NCBI GenBank assembly: GCA_003242195.1
Contig: QGUQ01000017.1
Location: forward strand, 1-12,661
Direction of reading: 5' to 3'
Origin: Bacillota bacterium
Lineage (GTDB): Bacteria; Bacillota; Sulfobacillia; Thermaerobacterales; Thermaerobacteraceae
Length of the DNA: 12,661 bases
Shown here: in pieces, positions 1-7,331 of the stretch
How positions within the stretch are numbered: position 1 is the first letter of the stretch
How the letters are laid out: every line of letters begins with the position of its first letter
The notes under the pieces: model-generated
What the model was told of the DNA's origin: nothing
Database searches by the model: none
Seen by the model: the letters and a program-made list of their open reading frames with translations, nothing else
Position numbers and translations under genes: made by a program

Positions 1-984
1 TTCCAGGATGAACCGGGCCAGGGCACGGAGGTAGGGCTGCATGGGCACGCTGCCAAGCTCGTCCAGCGCCGCCAGCGCCCCGGCGATGAAGTGCTCGGCC
101 TGCCGGCGGGCGTAGGCGATGCCCCCGGTGCGCTCCACCCACTCGACGACCCGCTCGATGGTGGCGTCGTCGAAGCTGCGCGCCTCCAACCGTTCCAGCA
201 ACCACGGCTGGGGCTCGCGTTCCAGGGCGTACAGCACCGGCAAGGTCAGGACACCGCTGCGCAGGTCGGTGCCGCGGGGCTTGCCCAGCACCGCCGGGTC
301 GCCGGTGAGGTCGAGAATGTCATCGATGACCTGGAACCCCATGCCGATGCCGTAGCCATACCGGCGGAGCGCCTCCACCTGGCGTTCCGTCGCCCCGCCC
401 ATGAGCCCGCCCATCAGGCAGCAGTGGCTGATGAAATGGGCCGTCTTCTTGAAGATACGGCGGTAGTAGCCTTCCTCTCCGGTCGAGGGATCGAACAGCT
501 GCTCCTGCTGCTCGATCTCGCCGGTGGACATCTCGTAGACGGTCTCCGCCATGACCTGGACGACGCGGGTGTCGCCGTCGGCGGCCAGCATGGAAAAGGC
601 CCGGGCGAAGAGGAAGTCGCCCGTCAAGACCGCCGTGCCCGTCCCCCACCGGACGCTCACCGTCGGCAGGCCCCGCCGTGAGGTGGCGCCGTCGACGATA
701 TCGTCGTGCACCAGGGTCGCCATGTGGATCAGCTCGACGGCCGCCGCCACGGGCAGGAGCCTCTCCCTGTCGTAGCGAAAATTGCGGGCCGCCAGCAGGA
801 ACAGGGCGGGACGGAGCCGCTTGCCCCCACCCTGCTGCAGGTAGGTTGCCAGTTCCACGATGCGCGGGTTCGGCCCGTCCAGCGCCCGCCGAATGGTCGC
901 CTCGACCCCCTCCAGGTCGTGGCGGATGGGCTCGAAGACCGAGGCGACCGATGTCGGTGCGGGTGACCTGGTTTCAGTTTCCAT
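1..984 (-). CDS. Long-chain polyprenyl diphosphate synthase (heptaprenyl-type catalytic subunit), C-terminus cut by window edge
   Basis: Trans-prenyltransferase that adds isopentenyl diphosphate units to an allylic primer, most likely making the menaquinone side chain. 328 codons are visible with no stop. Family members are about 320-330 residues, so only a few C-terminal residues should be missing. Visible motifs are GGGKRLRP (52-59), the first Asp-rich motif DDIVD (94-98) after LVH, KKTA (179-182), and the second Asp-rich motif DDILD (221-225) after GMGFQVI. The residue five before the first motif is Ala89. A small residue there, rather than Tyr/Phe, is the known mark of synthases making long (C30 or more) chains. 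The start is ATG at 984 behind a G-rich GGGGGAAG; a second ATG at 988 is out of frame. It lies 73 bp downstream of whiA on the same strand with no clear terminator between, so co-transcription is plausible. The exact chain length cannot be read from sequence, hence no symbol is given. Confidence 0.93.
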   Translation of the reverse strand, partial: METETRSPAPTSVASVFEPIRHDLEGVEATIRRALDGPNPRIVELATYLQQGGGKRLRPALFLLAARNFRYDRERLLPVAAAVELIHMATLVHDDIVDGATSRRGLPTVSVRWGTGTAVLTGDFLFARAFSMLAADGDTRVVQVMAETVYEMSTGEIEQQEQLFDPSTGEEGYYRRIFKKTAHFISHCCLMGGLMGGATERQVEALRRYGYGIGMGFQVIDDILDLTGDPAVLGKPRGTDLRSGVLTLPVLYALEREPQPWLLERLEARSFDDATIERVVEWVERTGGIAYARRQAEHFIAGALAALDELGSVPMQPYLRALARFILE

Positions 985-1057
985 GCATCTTCCCCCGGCG
1001 CACGCGCGGCGCGTCGCGGCGCCCGCATGTGCGGAACGTCACTAGCCTTTCTTCATT

Positions 1058-1996
1058 CTACCCTTTCCCGTATCGGGCTGCCAGCGCCTGCAGGCGGCGG
1101 ATCCGGTGCCCGACCGCCGACTTGCTCAGGGGCGGGTCCAGCGTCTGCCCCAACTCCCGCAGGCTGAGTTCGGGATGCTCGATGCGGGCCCGGGCCACGT
1201 CGGCCAGGGAGGGTGGCAACGCCTCCCAGCCCACTTCCTCCACCAGGCGCTGGATCGCCCGCACCTGACGCAGGCCGGCGTCCACCGCCTTCCGCAGGTT
1301 GGCGGTCTCGGCGTTGACCAGGCGGTTCACCTGGTTGCGCACGCCCTTGACCACCCGCCGGCTCTCCATCTCGAGCACGGCCTGGTGGGCCCCCAGCTTG
1401 CCGAGGAGATCGGCGATCTGATCGGCTTCCTTGAGGTAAACCCCCGGCCCGCCCCGCCGCCGCGCCCGCCCGGGCCGCAAGCCCAGACGGCGCATCACCG
1501 CGGCCACCACGGCCTGGGCGCTGGGGCCGGGCAGGACGATCTCCGCATGATAGCCCCGCTCCGGGTCGGTGACGCTGCCGGCGCCGAGGAACACGCCGCG
1601 CAGGAACGCCTCGCGGTCCCGCTGCCGGCGCGGCCGGTCGCCCGCCAGAGGGTCGGGCAGGCCCGGCAGGCCGCCGTCCCCCGTGCCGGGAGGAGGCACG
1701 CCGCCTTGCGCCAGCGTCTCCGGGTCCAGGCGCAGGGTATAGATGTTTCCGCGTCCCAAGCGGCGCCGTCGGTCGACCGCCAGGCGCGGCGCCACCCCGT
1801 ACTCGCTGCGGAGCAGGCGGAAGATCAATCGAGCCGTGGCGGCCGTCTCCGTGCGCCACGACCACCCGCCGCCCTCCTCCTGCTGCCCGCAGGCGAGCCA
1901 GAGCCCGGCCAGTTCCCACCGGCGGGCGCCCGCATCGGGGGGCAGGATGCGGGCCAGTTCCTCCTTCACCCGTCCGGAAAAGGTATCTCGGATCAC
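1058..1996 (-). CDS. whiA: WhiA, DNA-binding sporulation/cell-division regulator
   Basis: 312-residue WhiA. In Gram-positives it binds DNA and affects cell division and chromosome segregation (sporulation septation in Streptomyces). The N-terminus has the family pattern FSGRVKEELARI. The central part is a degenerate LAGLIDADG homing-endonuclease fold (FLRGVFLGAGSVTDPERGYH), which in this family is not known to cut DNA. The C-terminal helix-turn-helix is recognisable as ELSLRELGQTLDPPLSKSAV followed by a basic RIRRL stretch. A proline/glycine/arginine-rich insert (about residues 95-125) makes the middle longer than in low-GC relatives. The start is GTG at 1996, three bases after the yvcK stop, with a GGGAG ribosome site inside the end of yvcK, so translation is probably coupled. 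The stop is TAG at 1058-1060. An overlapping frame of similar length is a shadow. Confidence 0.95.
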   Translation of the reverse strand: MIRDTFSGRVKEELARILPPDAGARRWELAGLWLACGQQEEGGGWSWRTETAATARLIFRLLRSEYGVAPRLAVDRRRRLGRGNIYTLRLDPETLAQGGVPPPGTGDGGLPGLPDPLAGDRPRRQRDREAFLRGVFLGAGSVTDPERGYHAEIVLPGPSAQAVVAAVMRRLGLRPGRARRRGGPGVYLKEADQIADLLGKLGAHQAVLEMESRRVVKGVRNQVNRLVNAETANLRKAVDAGLRQVRAIQRLVEEVGWEALPPSLADVARARIEHPELSLRELGQTLDPPLSKSAVGHRIRRLQALAARYGKG

Positions 1997-1999
1997 CAG

Positions 2000-3364
2000 T
2001 CACAGCTCCCGGCCCGTGTCTTCGCGCAGCAACCGCTCGCCCAGGAGGAAGAAGTCGAAACGGCGGCCCGCCTCCACGGGCGGGCGGCAGGCCAGCAGCA
2101 CCCGCAGGAGCGCCCGTGCCAGCCGCCGAGGGTCGTGGCGGACCAGGTCGTCATCGGCGATGAGCGGTGCCGCATGCACCTGCAGGCCCATGCGCCGCAG
2201 GGCCTCCCGATCCGGACGCACGAACTCCTGGCCCTGGTCGCGGTACCGCTGCAGCAGGCGCGCCGGCGGTTCCTGGGTGTTGACCAGCACGTGCTGGAAT
2301 AACCCCGGCCCTGCCGCCTGGATGATGGCGCGGGCGTGGTCCGCGGCCGTGAAACCGTCCGTCTCCCCGGGCTGGGTCATGGCGTTGACCACCAGGAGCT
2401 TGACGGCCCGTGCGCGGGCCACGGCGTCGCGGATGCCGGGAATCAGAAGGTTCGGCAGGATGCTGGTGAACAGGCTGCCGGGGCCCAGTACGATCATGTC
2501 GGCCGATTCGATGGCCCGCAGGGCGGCGGGCAGCGCTTCCGGGTCCGGCGGGTCCAGCCACACCTGGGCGATGGCCGCGGGATCGGAGGAGATGGCGGTT
2601 TCCCCACGCACCACGCGGCCGTCGGCCATCCGCGCCACCAGCGTGACGGGCGTCAGCGTCGACGGGAACACCTGCCCGCGGATCGCCAGCACCTTGCTGG
2701 ACTCGTAGACCGCCTGCTCGAAGTCGCCGAGGAGCTCGGCCAGGGCACTGATGAACAGGTTGCCCAGGCTGTGGCCCGCGAGGGTGCCCTGGGTGAAGCG
2801 GTGCTGGAACAGCCGGGCCATGAGCGGCTCGGTATCCGCCAGCGCCACCAGGCAGTTGCGGATGTCGCCTGGAGGGAGGATCCCCAGCTCGCCGCGCAGG
2901 CGCCCGGAACTGCCCCCGTCGTCGGTCACGGTGACGATGGCCGTGACGTTGCTGGTGTACTCCTTGAGCCCGCGCAGGAGCACGGACAGCCCCGTGCCCC
3001 CTCCGATGGCGACGATACGCGGCCCCCGGGCCAGCTGCCTCCGCACCACCACGCGGTCGGCCACGCCTCCGTTGGAGGCGGCCGACGGCGCCAGGACATC
3101 GATGACCGTGCGCATCAACTGGTAGATCGAGGCCAGCGACAGACCGGCACCGGCCGCCACCAGGAGCCAGCCCAGCACGCTGGAGGGGAGGAACCGGCCC
3201 GTCGCCGCGTACAGGACGCGCTTCATGAAGGCCTCGATCCGGACCCAGAGGCCGGCATCGATGGCCAGCGCCCAGCCCAGCGTGACCAGGTACAGGCCGC
3301 CGGCAAAGGCCAGCAACCAGCGTTTGATCCGGAGACCCGGGTAGAGCCAGTGGTACAATTTCAA
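2000..3364 (-). CDS. yvcK: YvcK-family gluconeogenesis/cell-wall regulator with N-terminal membrane anchor
   Basis: 454-residue YvcK/CofD-like protein. B. subtilis YvcK binds UDP-sugars, is needed for growth on gluconeogenic carbon sources and influences peptidoglycan synthesis. The C-terminal ~340 residues carry the family motifs: GGGTGLS (121-127), VTDDGGSSGRLR (146-157), PPGDIRNCL (164-172), GHSLGNLF (197-204) and GPGSLFTS (294-301). The first ~110 residues are extra compared with the soluble ~320-residue Bacillus protein. They contain two hydrophobic segments (about 17-35 and 61-80) separated by a short charged loop, which should anchor the protein in the membrane. The start is TTG at 3364, chosen because AAAAGGTGAT (3379-3370) lies six bases before it. 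A second TTG at 3358 is possible, and the ATG inside the spacer is out of frame. It is separated from rapZ by 112 bp and followed three bases later by whiA. Confidence 0.93.
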   Translation of the reverse strand: MKLYHWLYPGLRIKRWLLAFAGGLYLVTLGWALAIDAGLWVRIEAFMKRVLYAATGRFLPSSVLGWLLVAAGAGLSLASIYQLMRTVIDVLAPSAASNGGVADRVVVRRQLARGPRIVAIGGGTGLSVLLRGLKEYTSNVTAIVTVTDDGGSSGRLRGELGILPPGDIRNCLVALADTEPLMARLFQHRFTQGTLAGHSLGNLFISALAELLGDFEQAVYESSKVLAIRGQVFPSTLTPVTLVARMADGRVVRGETAISSDPAAIAQVWLDPPDPEALPAALRAIESADMIVLGPGSLFTSILPNLLIPGIRDAVARARAVKLLVVNAMTQPGETDGFTAADHARAIIQAAGPGLFQHVLVNTQEPPARLLQRYRDQGQEFVRPDREALRRMGLQVHAAPLIADDDLVRHDPRRLARALLRVLLACRPPVEAGRRFDFFLLGERLLREDTGREL

Positions 3365-3369
3365 GCCCC

Positions 3370-3379
3370 ATCACCTTTT
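3370..3379 (-). promoter_or_regulatory. Ribosome binding site fixing the TTG start of yvcK
   Basis: On the minus strand the sequence AAAAGGTGAT ends six bases before TTG at 3364. It is the only strong Shine-Dalgarno match near the 5' end of the yvcK frame and decides for the rare TTG codon over the later TTG at 3358. Confidence 0.75.
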
Positions 3380-3476
3380 CAGCCAAGCCGCGCGGCCCCC
3401 AACCGGTACAACCGCCACCGGCCCCGCCGGGCGCCCGGCACACCGGGACGCGGCGGCGCCGGACCGGCGCGGGCCA

Positions 3477-4478
3477 TCAGCGCCGTGCCCGTTCCTCCTG
3501 GGAGCGCTCCATATCCCGGTGTTCCACCAGCACCGGGTGTCCTTTCCCGCGCAGGTGGGCGGCCAGCGCTTCCGTGATGACCACGGAGCGGTGCTGCCCG
3601 CCGGTACAGCCGATGGCCACGGTCAGCTGCGTCTTCCCCTCATTGACGTACTGGGGCAGCAAGAAGTCCAGCAGTTCCTCCAGCTCTTGGAGCAGGCGCC
3701 GGGTCGTAGGCCAGCGGAGCACGTATTCCCGTACCCGGTCGTCCAATCCGGTCAGGGGCTGGAGCTCGGGCACGTAATAGGGGTTGGGGAGGAAGCGAAC
3801 GTCGAAGACGAGGTCGGCATCTGCCGGCAGCCCGTAACGGAATCCGAAGCTGACCAGGTGGGCGATGAGGTGCGGCGTCCCGGGCCCGCCCAGCAGGTCG
3901 GCGATCCGCTGCCGCAGCTGGCGCGGGCTCAGCTCGCTGGTGTCGATGATGACGTGGGCCCGCCCCCGCAGCGCCCCCAGCCGCTGGCGCTCCGCCCGAA
4001 TGCCCTCCAGTAGCCGTCCCTGCGGCGCCAGCGGGTGACGCCGGCGAGTCTCCTTGAAGCGCTTGACCAGCGTGGCGTCCGACGCCTCCAGAAACAGGAT
4101 GCGGTAGTGCACGTCCGCCCGGTCCAGGTCCTGCAGGGCCTCCACGGCCTGGTCGAACCAGTCGCCGCCCCGGACGTCGATGACCACGGCCACGCGGCGC
4201 ACGGGACTCTCCGACTGGCGGCAGAGCTCGGCAAAGGGAGCCAGCAGGGCGGGCGGCAGGTTGTCGACACAAAAGAAGCCCAGGTCCTCCAGGGCGTGAA
4301 TCGCCTGGGTCTTACCGGCCCCGGACAGGCCGGTGACCACCACCAACTCCAGGTCGGGGCGGTCGCCCGCCCCGTCCCTCTCGCCCGCCGCCGTCCCGGC
4401 TCCCGGCCTCTCCGGAGACGCACCGGACGGGATGGGCGGCGGGTTACCAGCGGCGTCACGGGCTGAGCGGTTCTCCAC
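3477..4478 (-). CDS. rapZ: RapZ/YvcJ-family P-loop nucleotide-binding protein
   Basis: RapZ (YvcJ) binds and hydrolyses nucleotides. In E. coli it is the adaptor that targets GlmZ sRNA to RNase E; in Firmicutes the role is less clear. Visible motifs are Walker A GLSGAGKT (50-57), GFFCVDNLP (67-75), the central SFGFRYG and DVRFLPNPYY, and near the C-terminus the signature GCTGGQHRSV and a final HRD. The open frame extends far upstream, into the preceding gene. I place the start at GTG 4478 because GGAGGGGGG (4494-4486) lies seven bases before it. This gives 333 residues, against ~290 in the family. The extra ~43 N-terminal residues are Gly/Pro/Ala/Asp-rich and look disordered, so a start nearer the P-loop cannot be excluded. 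It is followed 112 bp later by yvcK. Confidence 0.93.
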   Translation of the reverse strand: MENRSARDAAGNPPPIPSGASPERPGAGTAAGERDGAGDRPDLELVVVTGLSGAGKTQAIHALEDLGFFCVDNLPPALLAPFAELCRQSESPVRRVAVVIDVRGGDWFDQAVEALQDLDRADVHYRILFLEASDATLVKRFKETRRRHPLAPQGRLLEGIRAERQRLGALRGRAHVIIDTSELSPRQLRQRIADLLGGPGTPHLIAHLVSFGFRYGLPADADLVFDVRFLPNPYYVPELQPLTGLDDRVREYVLRWPTTRRLLQELEELLDFLLPQYVNEGKTQLTVAIGCTGGQHRSVVITEALAAHLRGKGHPVLVEHRDMERSQEERARR

Positions 4479-4557
4479 GGGCGCGCCCCCCTCCACGGTG
4501 GCAGCGCCGGCGCTCACCGGCGCCAATCCCGCTCCATTATGTCTCTGTCCTTCGCAG

Positions 4558-4588
4558 CGGGACAGGAAGCCTCCTCCTGCCCGTCCCG
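4558..4588 (-). other. Inverted repeat in the rapZ upstream region
   Basis: CAGGA/TCCTG and CGGGA/TCCCG pair to give 10 bp with a 4-nt bulge and a 7-nt loop. One arm can instead pair with 4545-4550 (CTGTCC with GGACAG at 4560-4565), so two exclusive structures are possible. The element sits in the ~197 bp between the small membrane-protein gene and the chosen rapZ start. There is no T-tract, so it is not a terminator. Any regulatory role is inference. Confidence 0.35.
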
Positions 4589-4675
4589 GTCGCGCACGCC
4601 GCGGCCCCGCCACCCGGCGGGCAGCGTCTCGCCGCCGTGCCCAAGCCACGGCCCGACCCACAAGTTTCCGCGCGG

Positions 4676-4915
4676 TCAGGCACGTCGCCGGAACCACCCG
4701 CGCTCGGTGAGGACGCCGGCCATGTAAGCCAGCAGGAGGGTGGGGATCAGCAGGGCGGCGAAGTTCGTCCACAGAATGCCCAGCACCAGCAGCACGGCGC
4801 ACACCAGCAGCGTGACTCGCATCTGCCCGCGGATCCCCCAGGAGATGCCCAGCGCGATCACCGCGACACTGATCAGCGCCCGGAATACCGTGACGACCAC
4901 GGCCAACCAGTCCAC
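4676..4915 (-). CDS. Small integral membrane protein, unknown function
   Basis: 79 residues that are almost entirely hydrophobic. Hydrophobic segments at about 5-27, 33-49 and 52-69 suggest two or three membrane helices, with a short basic tail (ERGWFRRRA). The start is GTG at 4915 with AAGGGGG seven bases upstream. It begins 25 bp after the dehydrogenase stop and precedes rapZ, so it looks like a member of the same transcription unit. I do not recognise a family. The codon use and ribosome site make it likely to be a real gene. Its position next to a membrane-anchored YvcK hints at an envelope role, but that is only context. Confidence 0.7.
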   Translation of the reverse strand: MDWLAVVVTVFRALISVAVIALGISWGIRGQMRVTLLVCAVLLVLGILWTNFAALLIPTLLLAYMAGVLTERGWFRRRA

Positions 4916-4940
4916 GACGGTGCCCCCTTCCCGCCGAGCA

Positions 4941-5918
4941 TCATAGCATCTCCGGCACCGGGTGGGGCGGCCGCTCGCCGCGCAGCACCGCCGCGCAGTT
5001 GGCCACGGCCAGCTCGGCCATGCGGCGTCGGGTCCGCTCGGTGGCGCTGCCGATGTGGGGCAGTGCGATCACCCCGGGCACCCGCAGCAGCGGATGATCG
5101 GGAGGAACCGGCTCGCGGCTGTAGACGTCCAGCCCCGCCGCCCCCAGGTGCCCCCTCTCCAGCGCTCGAACCAGGGCCTCTTCGTCGACCACGTCGCCGC
5201 GGGCGGTGTTGACCAGGATGGCCCCGCGTTTCATCCGCTCCAGGCGTCGGGCATCGATCAGGTGCCGCGTCTCCGGTGTCAGGGGCACGTGCAACGTGAG
5301 GACGTCGACCTCGGGCAGCATGTCGTCCAACGGGCGGTAGGCAATGCCCCACGCGGCCTCCGCCTCCGGGTCCCGGCGCCGGCTCCAGTAGAGCACCCGC
5401 ATGCCGAAGGCCAGGGCCCGCCGCGCCACCGCCCGGCCGATGCGTCCCAACCCGACGATGCCCAGCGTGGCTCCGTTGAGCTCAAGCCCGAGCCACTGCA
5501 AGGGGTGCCAGGTGCGCCACTCACCGCGGCGCAAGGCGGCCTCGGCCTCGGGCAGCCGCCGCGCGCACGCCAGGATCAGGGCCATGGTCAGATCCGCGGT
5601 GGCGTCGGTCAGCACGCCGGGCGTGTGGGTGACCATGACGCCGCGACGGCGCGCGGCCGCCACGTCGATGTTGTCGTAACCGACGGCGCAGTTGCTGACC
5701 ACCTTGAGGCGGGGCGCCGCCGCCAGGACCTCGTCGTCGATACGGTCGGTGACCATGGTGATGGCACCGTCTGCCTCTGCCAGGCGCCGGCGAAGTTCGG
5801 CCGGCGGGGGTGGCTGGAAGTCCGGCCAGACCTCCACCTCCGCCCACCCTGCCAGGGGTTCCAGCGTCCCTGCCGGCAGTTCCCGGGTGACGAACACGCG
5901 CGGCTTGCCGGCCGTCAT
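4941..5918 (-). CDS. D-2-hydroxyacid dehydrogenase, glyoxylate/hydroxypyruvate reductase (D-glycerate dehydrogenase) type
   Basis: 325-residue NAD(P)-dependent oxidoreductase that probably reduces glyoxylate and/or hydroxypyruvate to glycolate/D-glycerate. It shows NCAVGYDNID (76-85), the Rossmann motif G-L-G-R-I-G (156-161), and the catalytic triad Arg240 (in VNTARGDVVDE), Glu269 (in DVYSREP) and His288 (in LPHIGSAT). After the second beta strand the sequence reads YWSRRRDP rather than carrying an acidic residue. That favours NADPH, as in known GRHPR-type enzymes. The PHIGSAT...TRRRM segment also fits the glyoxylate-reductase branch. The start is ATG 5918, preceded by GGGAGGGAG with a six-base spacer; an in-frame ATG at 5945 has no ribosome site. 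It is the first gene of the leftward run ending in whiA. The exact substrate is uncertain. Confidence 0.92.
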   Translation of the reverse strand: MTAGKPRVFVTRELPAGTLEPLAGWAEVEVWPDFQPPPPAELRRRLAEADGAITMVTDRIDDEVLAAAPRLKVVSNCAVGYDNIDVAAARRRGVMVTHTPGVLTDATADLTMALILACARRLPEAEAALRRGEWRTWHPLQWLGLELNGATLGIVGLGRIGRAVARRALAFGMRVLYWSRRRDPEAEAAWGIAYRPLDDMLPEVDVLTLHVPLTPETRHLIDARRLERMKRGAILVNTARGDVVDEEALVRALERGHLGAAGLDVYSREPVPPDHPLLRVPGVIALPHIGSATERTRRRMAELAVANCAAVLRGERPPHPVPEML

Positions 5919-5924
5919 CGGGCG

Positions 5925-5933
5925 CTCCCTCCC
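5925..5933 (-). promoter_or_regulatory. Ribosome binding site deciding the dehydrogenase start
   Basis: GGGAGGGAG on the minus strand, six bases before ATG at 5918. It argues against the upstream in-frame ATG at 5945, which has no such site. Confidence 0.7.
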
Positions 5934-6225
5934 TGCTTCGTCCATGCGGGTTCATTGACGCGACTCGATACCCGTCGCTCTCCCGGATTCCGTAGTTCTT
6001 CCGGATGAGACACCGTCCAAGATTTCTCTTGACCGCTGCCTTGGCGAGAATTCTCCCGGGCGAAACCTTCGTGCCCCGTTTGGGAGACACCTGCGATTTG
6101 GGACATACAACAGCAAGTAGCCGCAAAACGCCCGGCCCGGGGAGGGAGAAGCGCCCCGAGCCGAGCCCCGGCTGCCGGCGCGCTGGTGGCGCACCGGTCG
6201 TGAGCCGCCTCCGAGTACGACCGCC
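5934..6225. other. Non-coding stretch between the jelly-roll gene and the dehydrogenase
   Basis: Apart from a terminator-like hairpin at 6125-6163, I see no gene here. The region is less GC-rich than its surroundings. It contains a small inverted repeat CAAGA-TTTC-TCTTG (6018-6031), a palindrome GAGAATTCTC (6046-6055) and two direct copies of TTTGGGA 18 bp apart (6079 and 6097). It must contain the promoter of the leftward dehydrogenase run, but no convincing -35/-10 pair stands out on the minus strand. Confidence 0.5.
6125..6163 (-). terminator. Terminator-like hairpin after the jelly-roll protein gene
   Basis: On the minus strand CGGCTCGGGG pairs with CCCCGGGCCG (10 bp, one G-T) around an 11-nt loop, followed by GGCG and a TTTT run. 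It lies about 60 bp past the stop of the 273-residue gene. The T-run is short and offset by four bases, so termination efficiency is uncertain. Confidence 0.55.
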
Positions 6226-7047
6226 TCAGAAGTACGACATGGCGACCAGCTCGATGTCGCCAAACCGGGCGAAGCCGTTGCCCTGCTTGAACAGCTGGAT
6301 CTGGATGAAGGGCGTCGGCAGCGTCGAGTAGTCCTTCTCCACGTACAGCCACTTCGTACTTCCCACCGGCGGCAGGGTCAACGTGTCCAGGAGGCTCAGC
6401 CGCGTGCCCCCCGCGTCGCTGGCATACACACGCACGCCGGCGGTCAGGCCGCTGGCCCCCGCGCCACCCAGCACGTTGAAGCCCACCGTCCAGAAGCTGA
6501 GCCGGAAGGGCTGGTCGGTGGGCAGGGGCCCCACCGTCTGGAAGATGGAGACGGTCTCGCTGTGCTGGGGGAAGCCCTGGACGGCCCCCAGCAGCACGTT
6601 GCGGTTGCTGCACGGCCCGCCCGTGTTGACGTTCACGGCCGAGGGATCGCCTTCAACGATCCACCCCGTCGGAGTCGAGCCAGGGGGATCCTGGTCGAAG
6701 CAGCCGTTCTCCACCTGGTTGACGCCGACCGGCGTGGCATAGAAGCCCGTGACCGTCACCTCGACGGGCGGCCCGTTCGCGGGGAGGATGTCGGACACGC
6801 TGGCGGTCAGGACCCCGGGCGCGGTCACCGGCCCGGTCCAGGCCACGAAGGCCTGGTTCAGCTGGTTGTTGTTGTAGACGAGCTGGCCGCCCAGCTTGAG
6901 GTTGATCACCCCTTTGCCGGTACCGGAGAACTGCAGGCTCTCCAGGTGGATCTGCGTGCCGGCCGGCGGCGCCAGGAGCTCGTCGTCGGTCACTGCGTTC
7001 AGCTGCTCGTGAACGACAAAACGGCGGCCGGTCTGCGAAACTGGCAC
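6226..7047 (-). CDS. Beta-rich, jelly-roll/carbohydrate-binding-like protein (resembles the NTTRR-F1 type), function unknown
   Basis: 273 residues. The N-terminal half (about 10-108) is a small beta domain (HLESLQFSGTGKGVINLKLG, VEVTVTGFYA). The C-terminal half (about 110-273) looks like a CBM4/9- or NTTRR-F1-style jelly roll: VENGCFDQDPP, TGWIVEGDPSAV, SETVSIFQTVG, FRLSFWTVGFN and a closing FGDIELVAMSYF. Two cysteines (116, 146) could pair. There is no signal peptide or membrane segment. The start is GTG 7047, because GGAGGTG (7060-7054) lies six bases before it; the longer frame upstream is not coding. Proteins with such domains in Firmicutes are often spore- or surface-associated, but that role here is inference. 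It is a single gene with non-coding DNA on both sides. Confidence 0.8.
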   Translation of the reverse strand: MPVSQTGRRFVVHEQLNAVTDDELLAPPAGTQIHLESLQFSGTGKGVINLKLGGQLVYNNNQLNQAFVAWTGPVTAPGVLTASVSDILPANGPPVEVTVTGFYATPVGVNQVENGCFDQDPPGSTPTGWIVEGDPSAVNVNTGGPCSNRNVLLGAVQGFPQHSETVSIFQTVGPLPTDQPFRLSFWTVGFNVLGGAGASGLTAGVRVYASDAGGTRLSLLDTLTLPPVGSTKWLYVEKDYSTLPTPFIQIQLFKQGNGFARFGDIELVAMSYF

Positions 7048-7053
7048 GACGCT

Positions 7054-7060
7054 CACCTCC
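7054..7060 (-). promoter_or_regulatory. Strong ribosome binding site for the jelly-roll protein
   Basis: GGAGGTG on the minus strand, six bases before GTG at 7047. It sets the start about 40 codons inside the longest open frame. Confidence 0.8.
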
Positions 7061-7141
7061 GTGACCTTGGATCTCGCGTGCCACCCGGGTCTGGCCGCGG
7101 GGCGGCAGCGGGCGCCGGCAAGGAGACAACCCCGCCGGCTC

Positions 7142-7158
7142 ACCCCACCATACGGGGT
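7142..7158. repeat. Short inverted repeat in the divergent intergenic region
   Basis: ACCCC-7 nt-GGGGT, a perfect 5-bp inverted repeat about 95 bp upstream of the leftward jelly-roll gene. It could be an operator, but a match this short is also expected by chance in GC-rich DNA. I found no convincing minus-strand promoter in 7061-7290. Confidence 0.25.
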
Positions 7159-7272
7159 CGTCAACGGCGACGTCCCTGCTTGGCCGCAGGTGGGGACCGG
7201 CGCCAGCGCATTTCCGCCCGTATCTTCCGGGCCGGAGGTGTGCGTCGCTTCCCTCTTTGCACGGTTGGCATA

Positions 7273-7302
7273 TTGGTCCCGGCACCGGGCCGGGGCTATA
7301 AT
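7273..7302 (+). promoter_or_regulatory. Sigma-A-type promoter for mgtE
   Basis: TTGGTC (7273-7278), an 18-bp spacer and a perfect TATAAT (7297-7302). Transcription should begin near 7309, only about 23 nt before the mgtE start, leaving no room for a Mg2+-sensing riboswitch. The TATAAT stands out in otherwise very GC-rich DNA. Confidence 0.75.
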
Positions 7303-7331
7303 GGGCAGGGTGCAAAGGGGGTGAGCCGGCC

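Noticed and set aside
1106..2302. Long plus-strand frame opposite whiA/yvcK
   Set aside because: Shadow of high-GC codon bias. whiA and yvcK on the other strand have clear family motifs.
6046..6055. Palindrome GAGAATTCTC as an operator
   Set aside because: Single 10-bp palindrome with no promoter identified near it; not enough to call a site.
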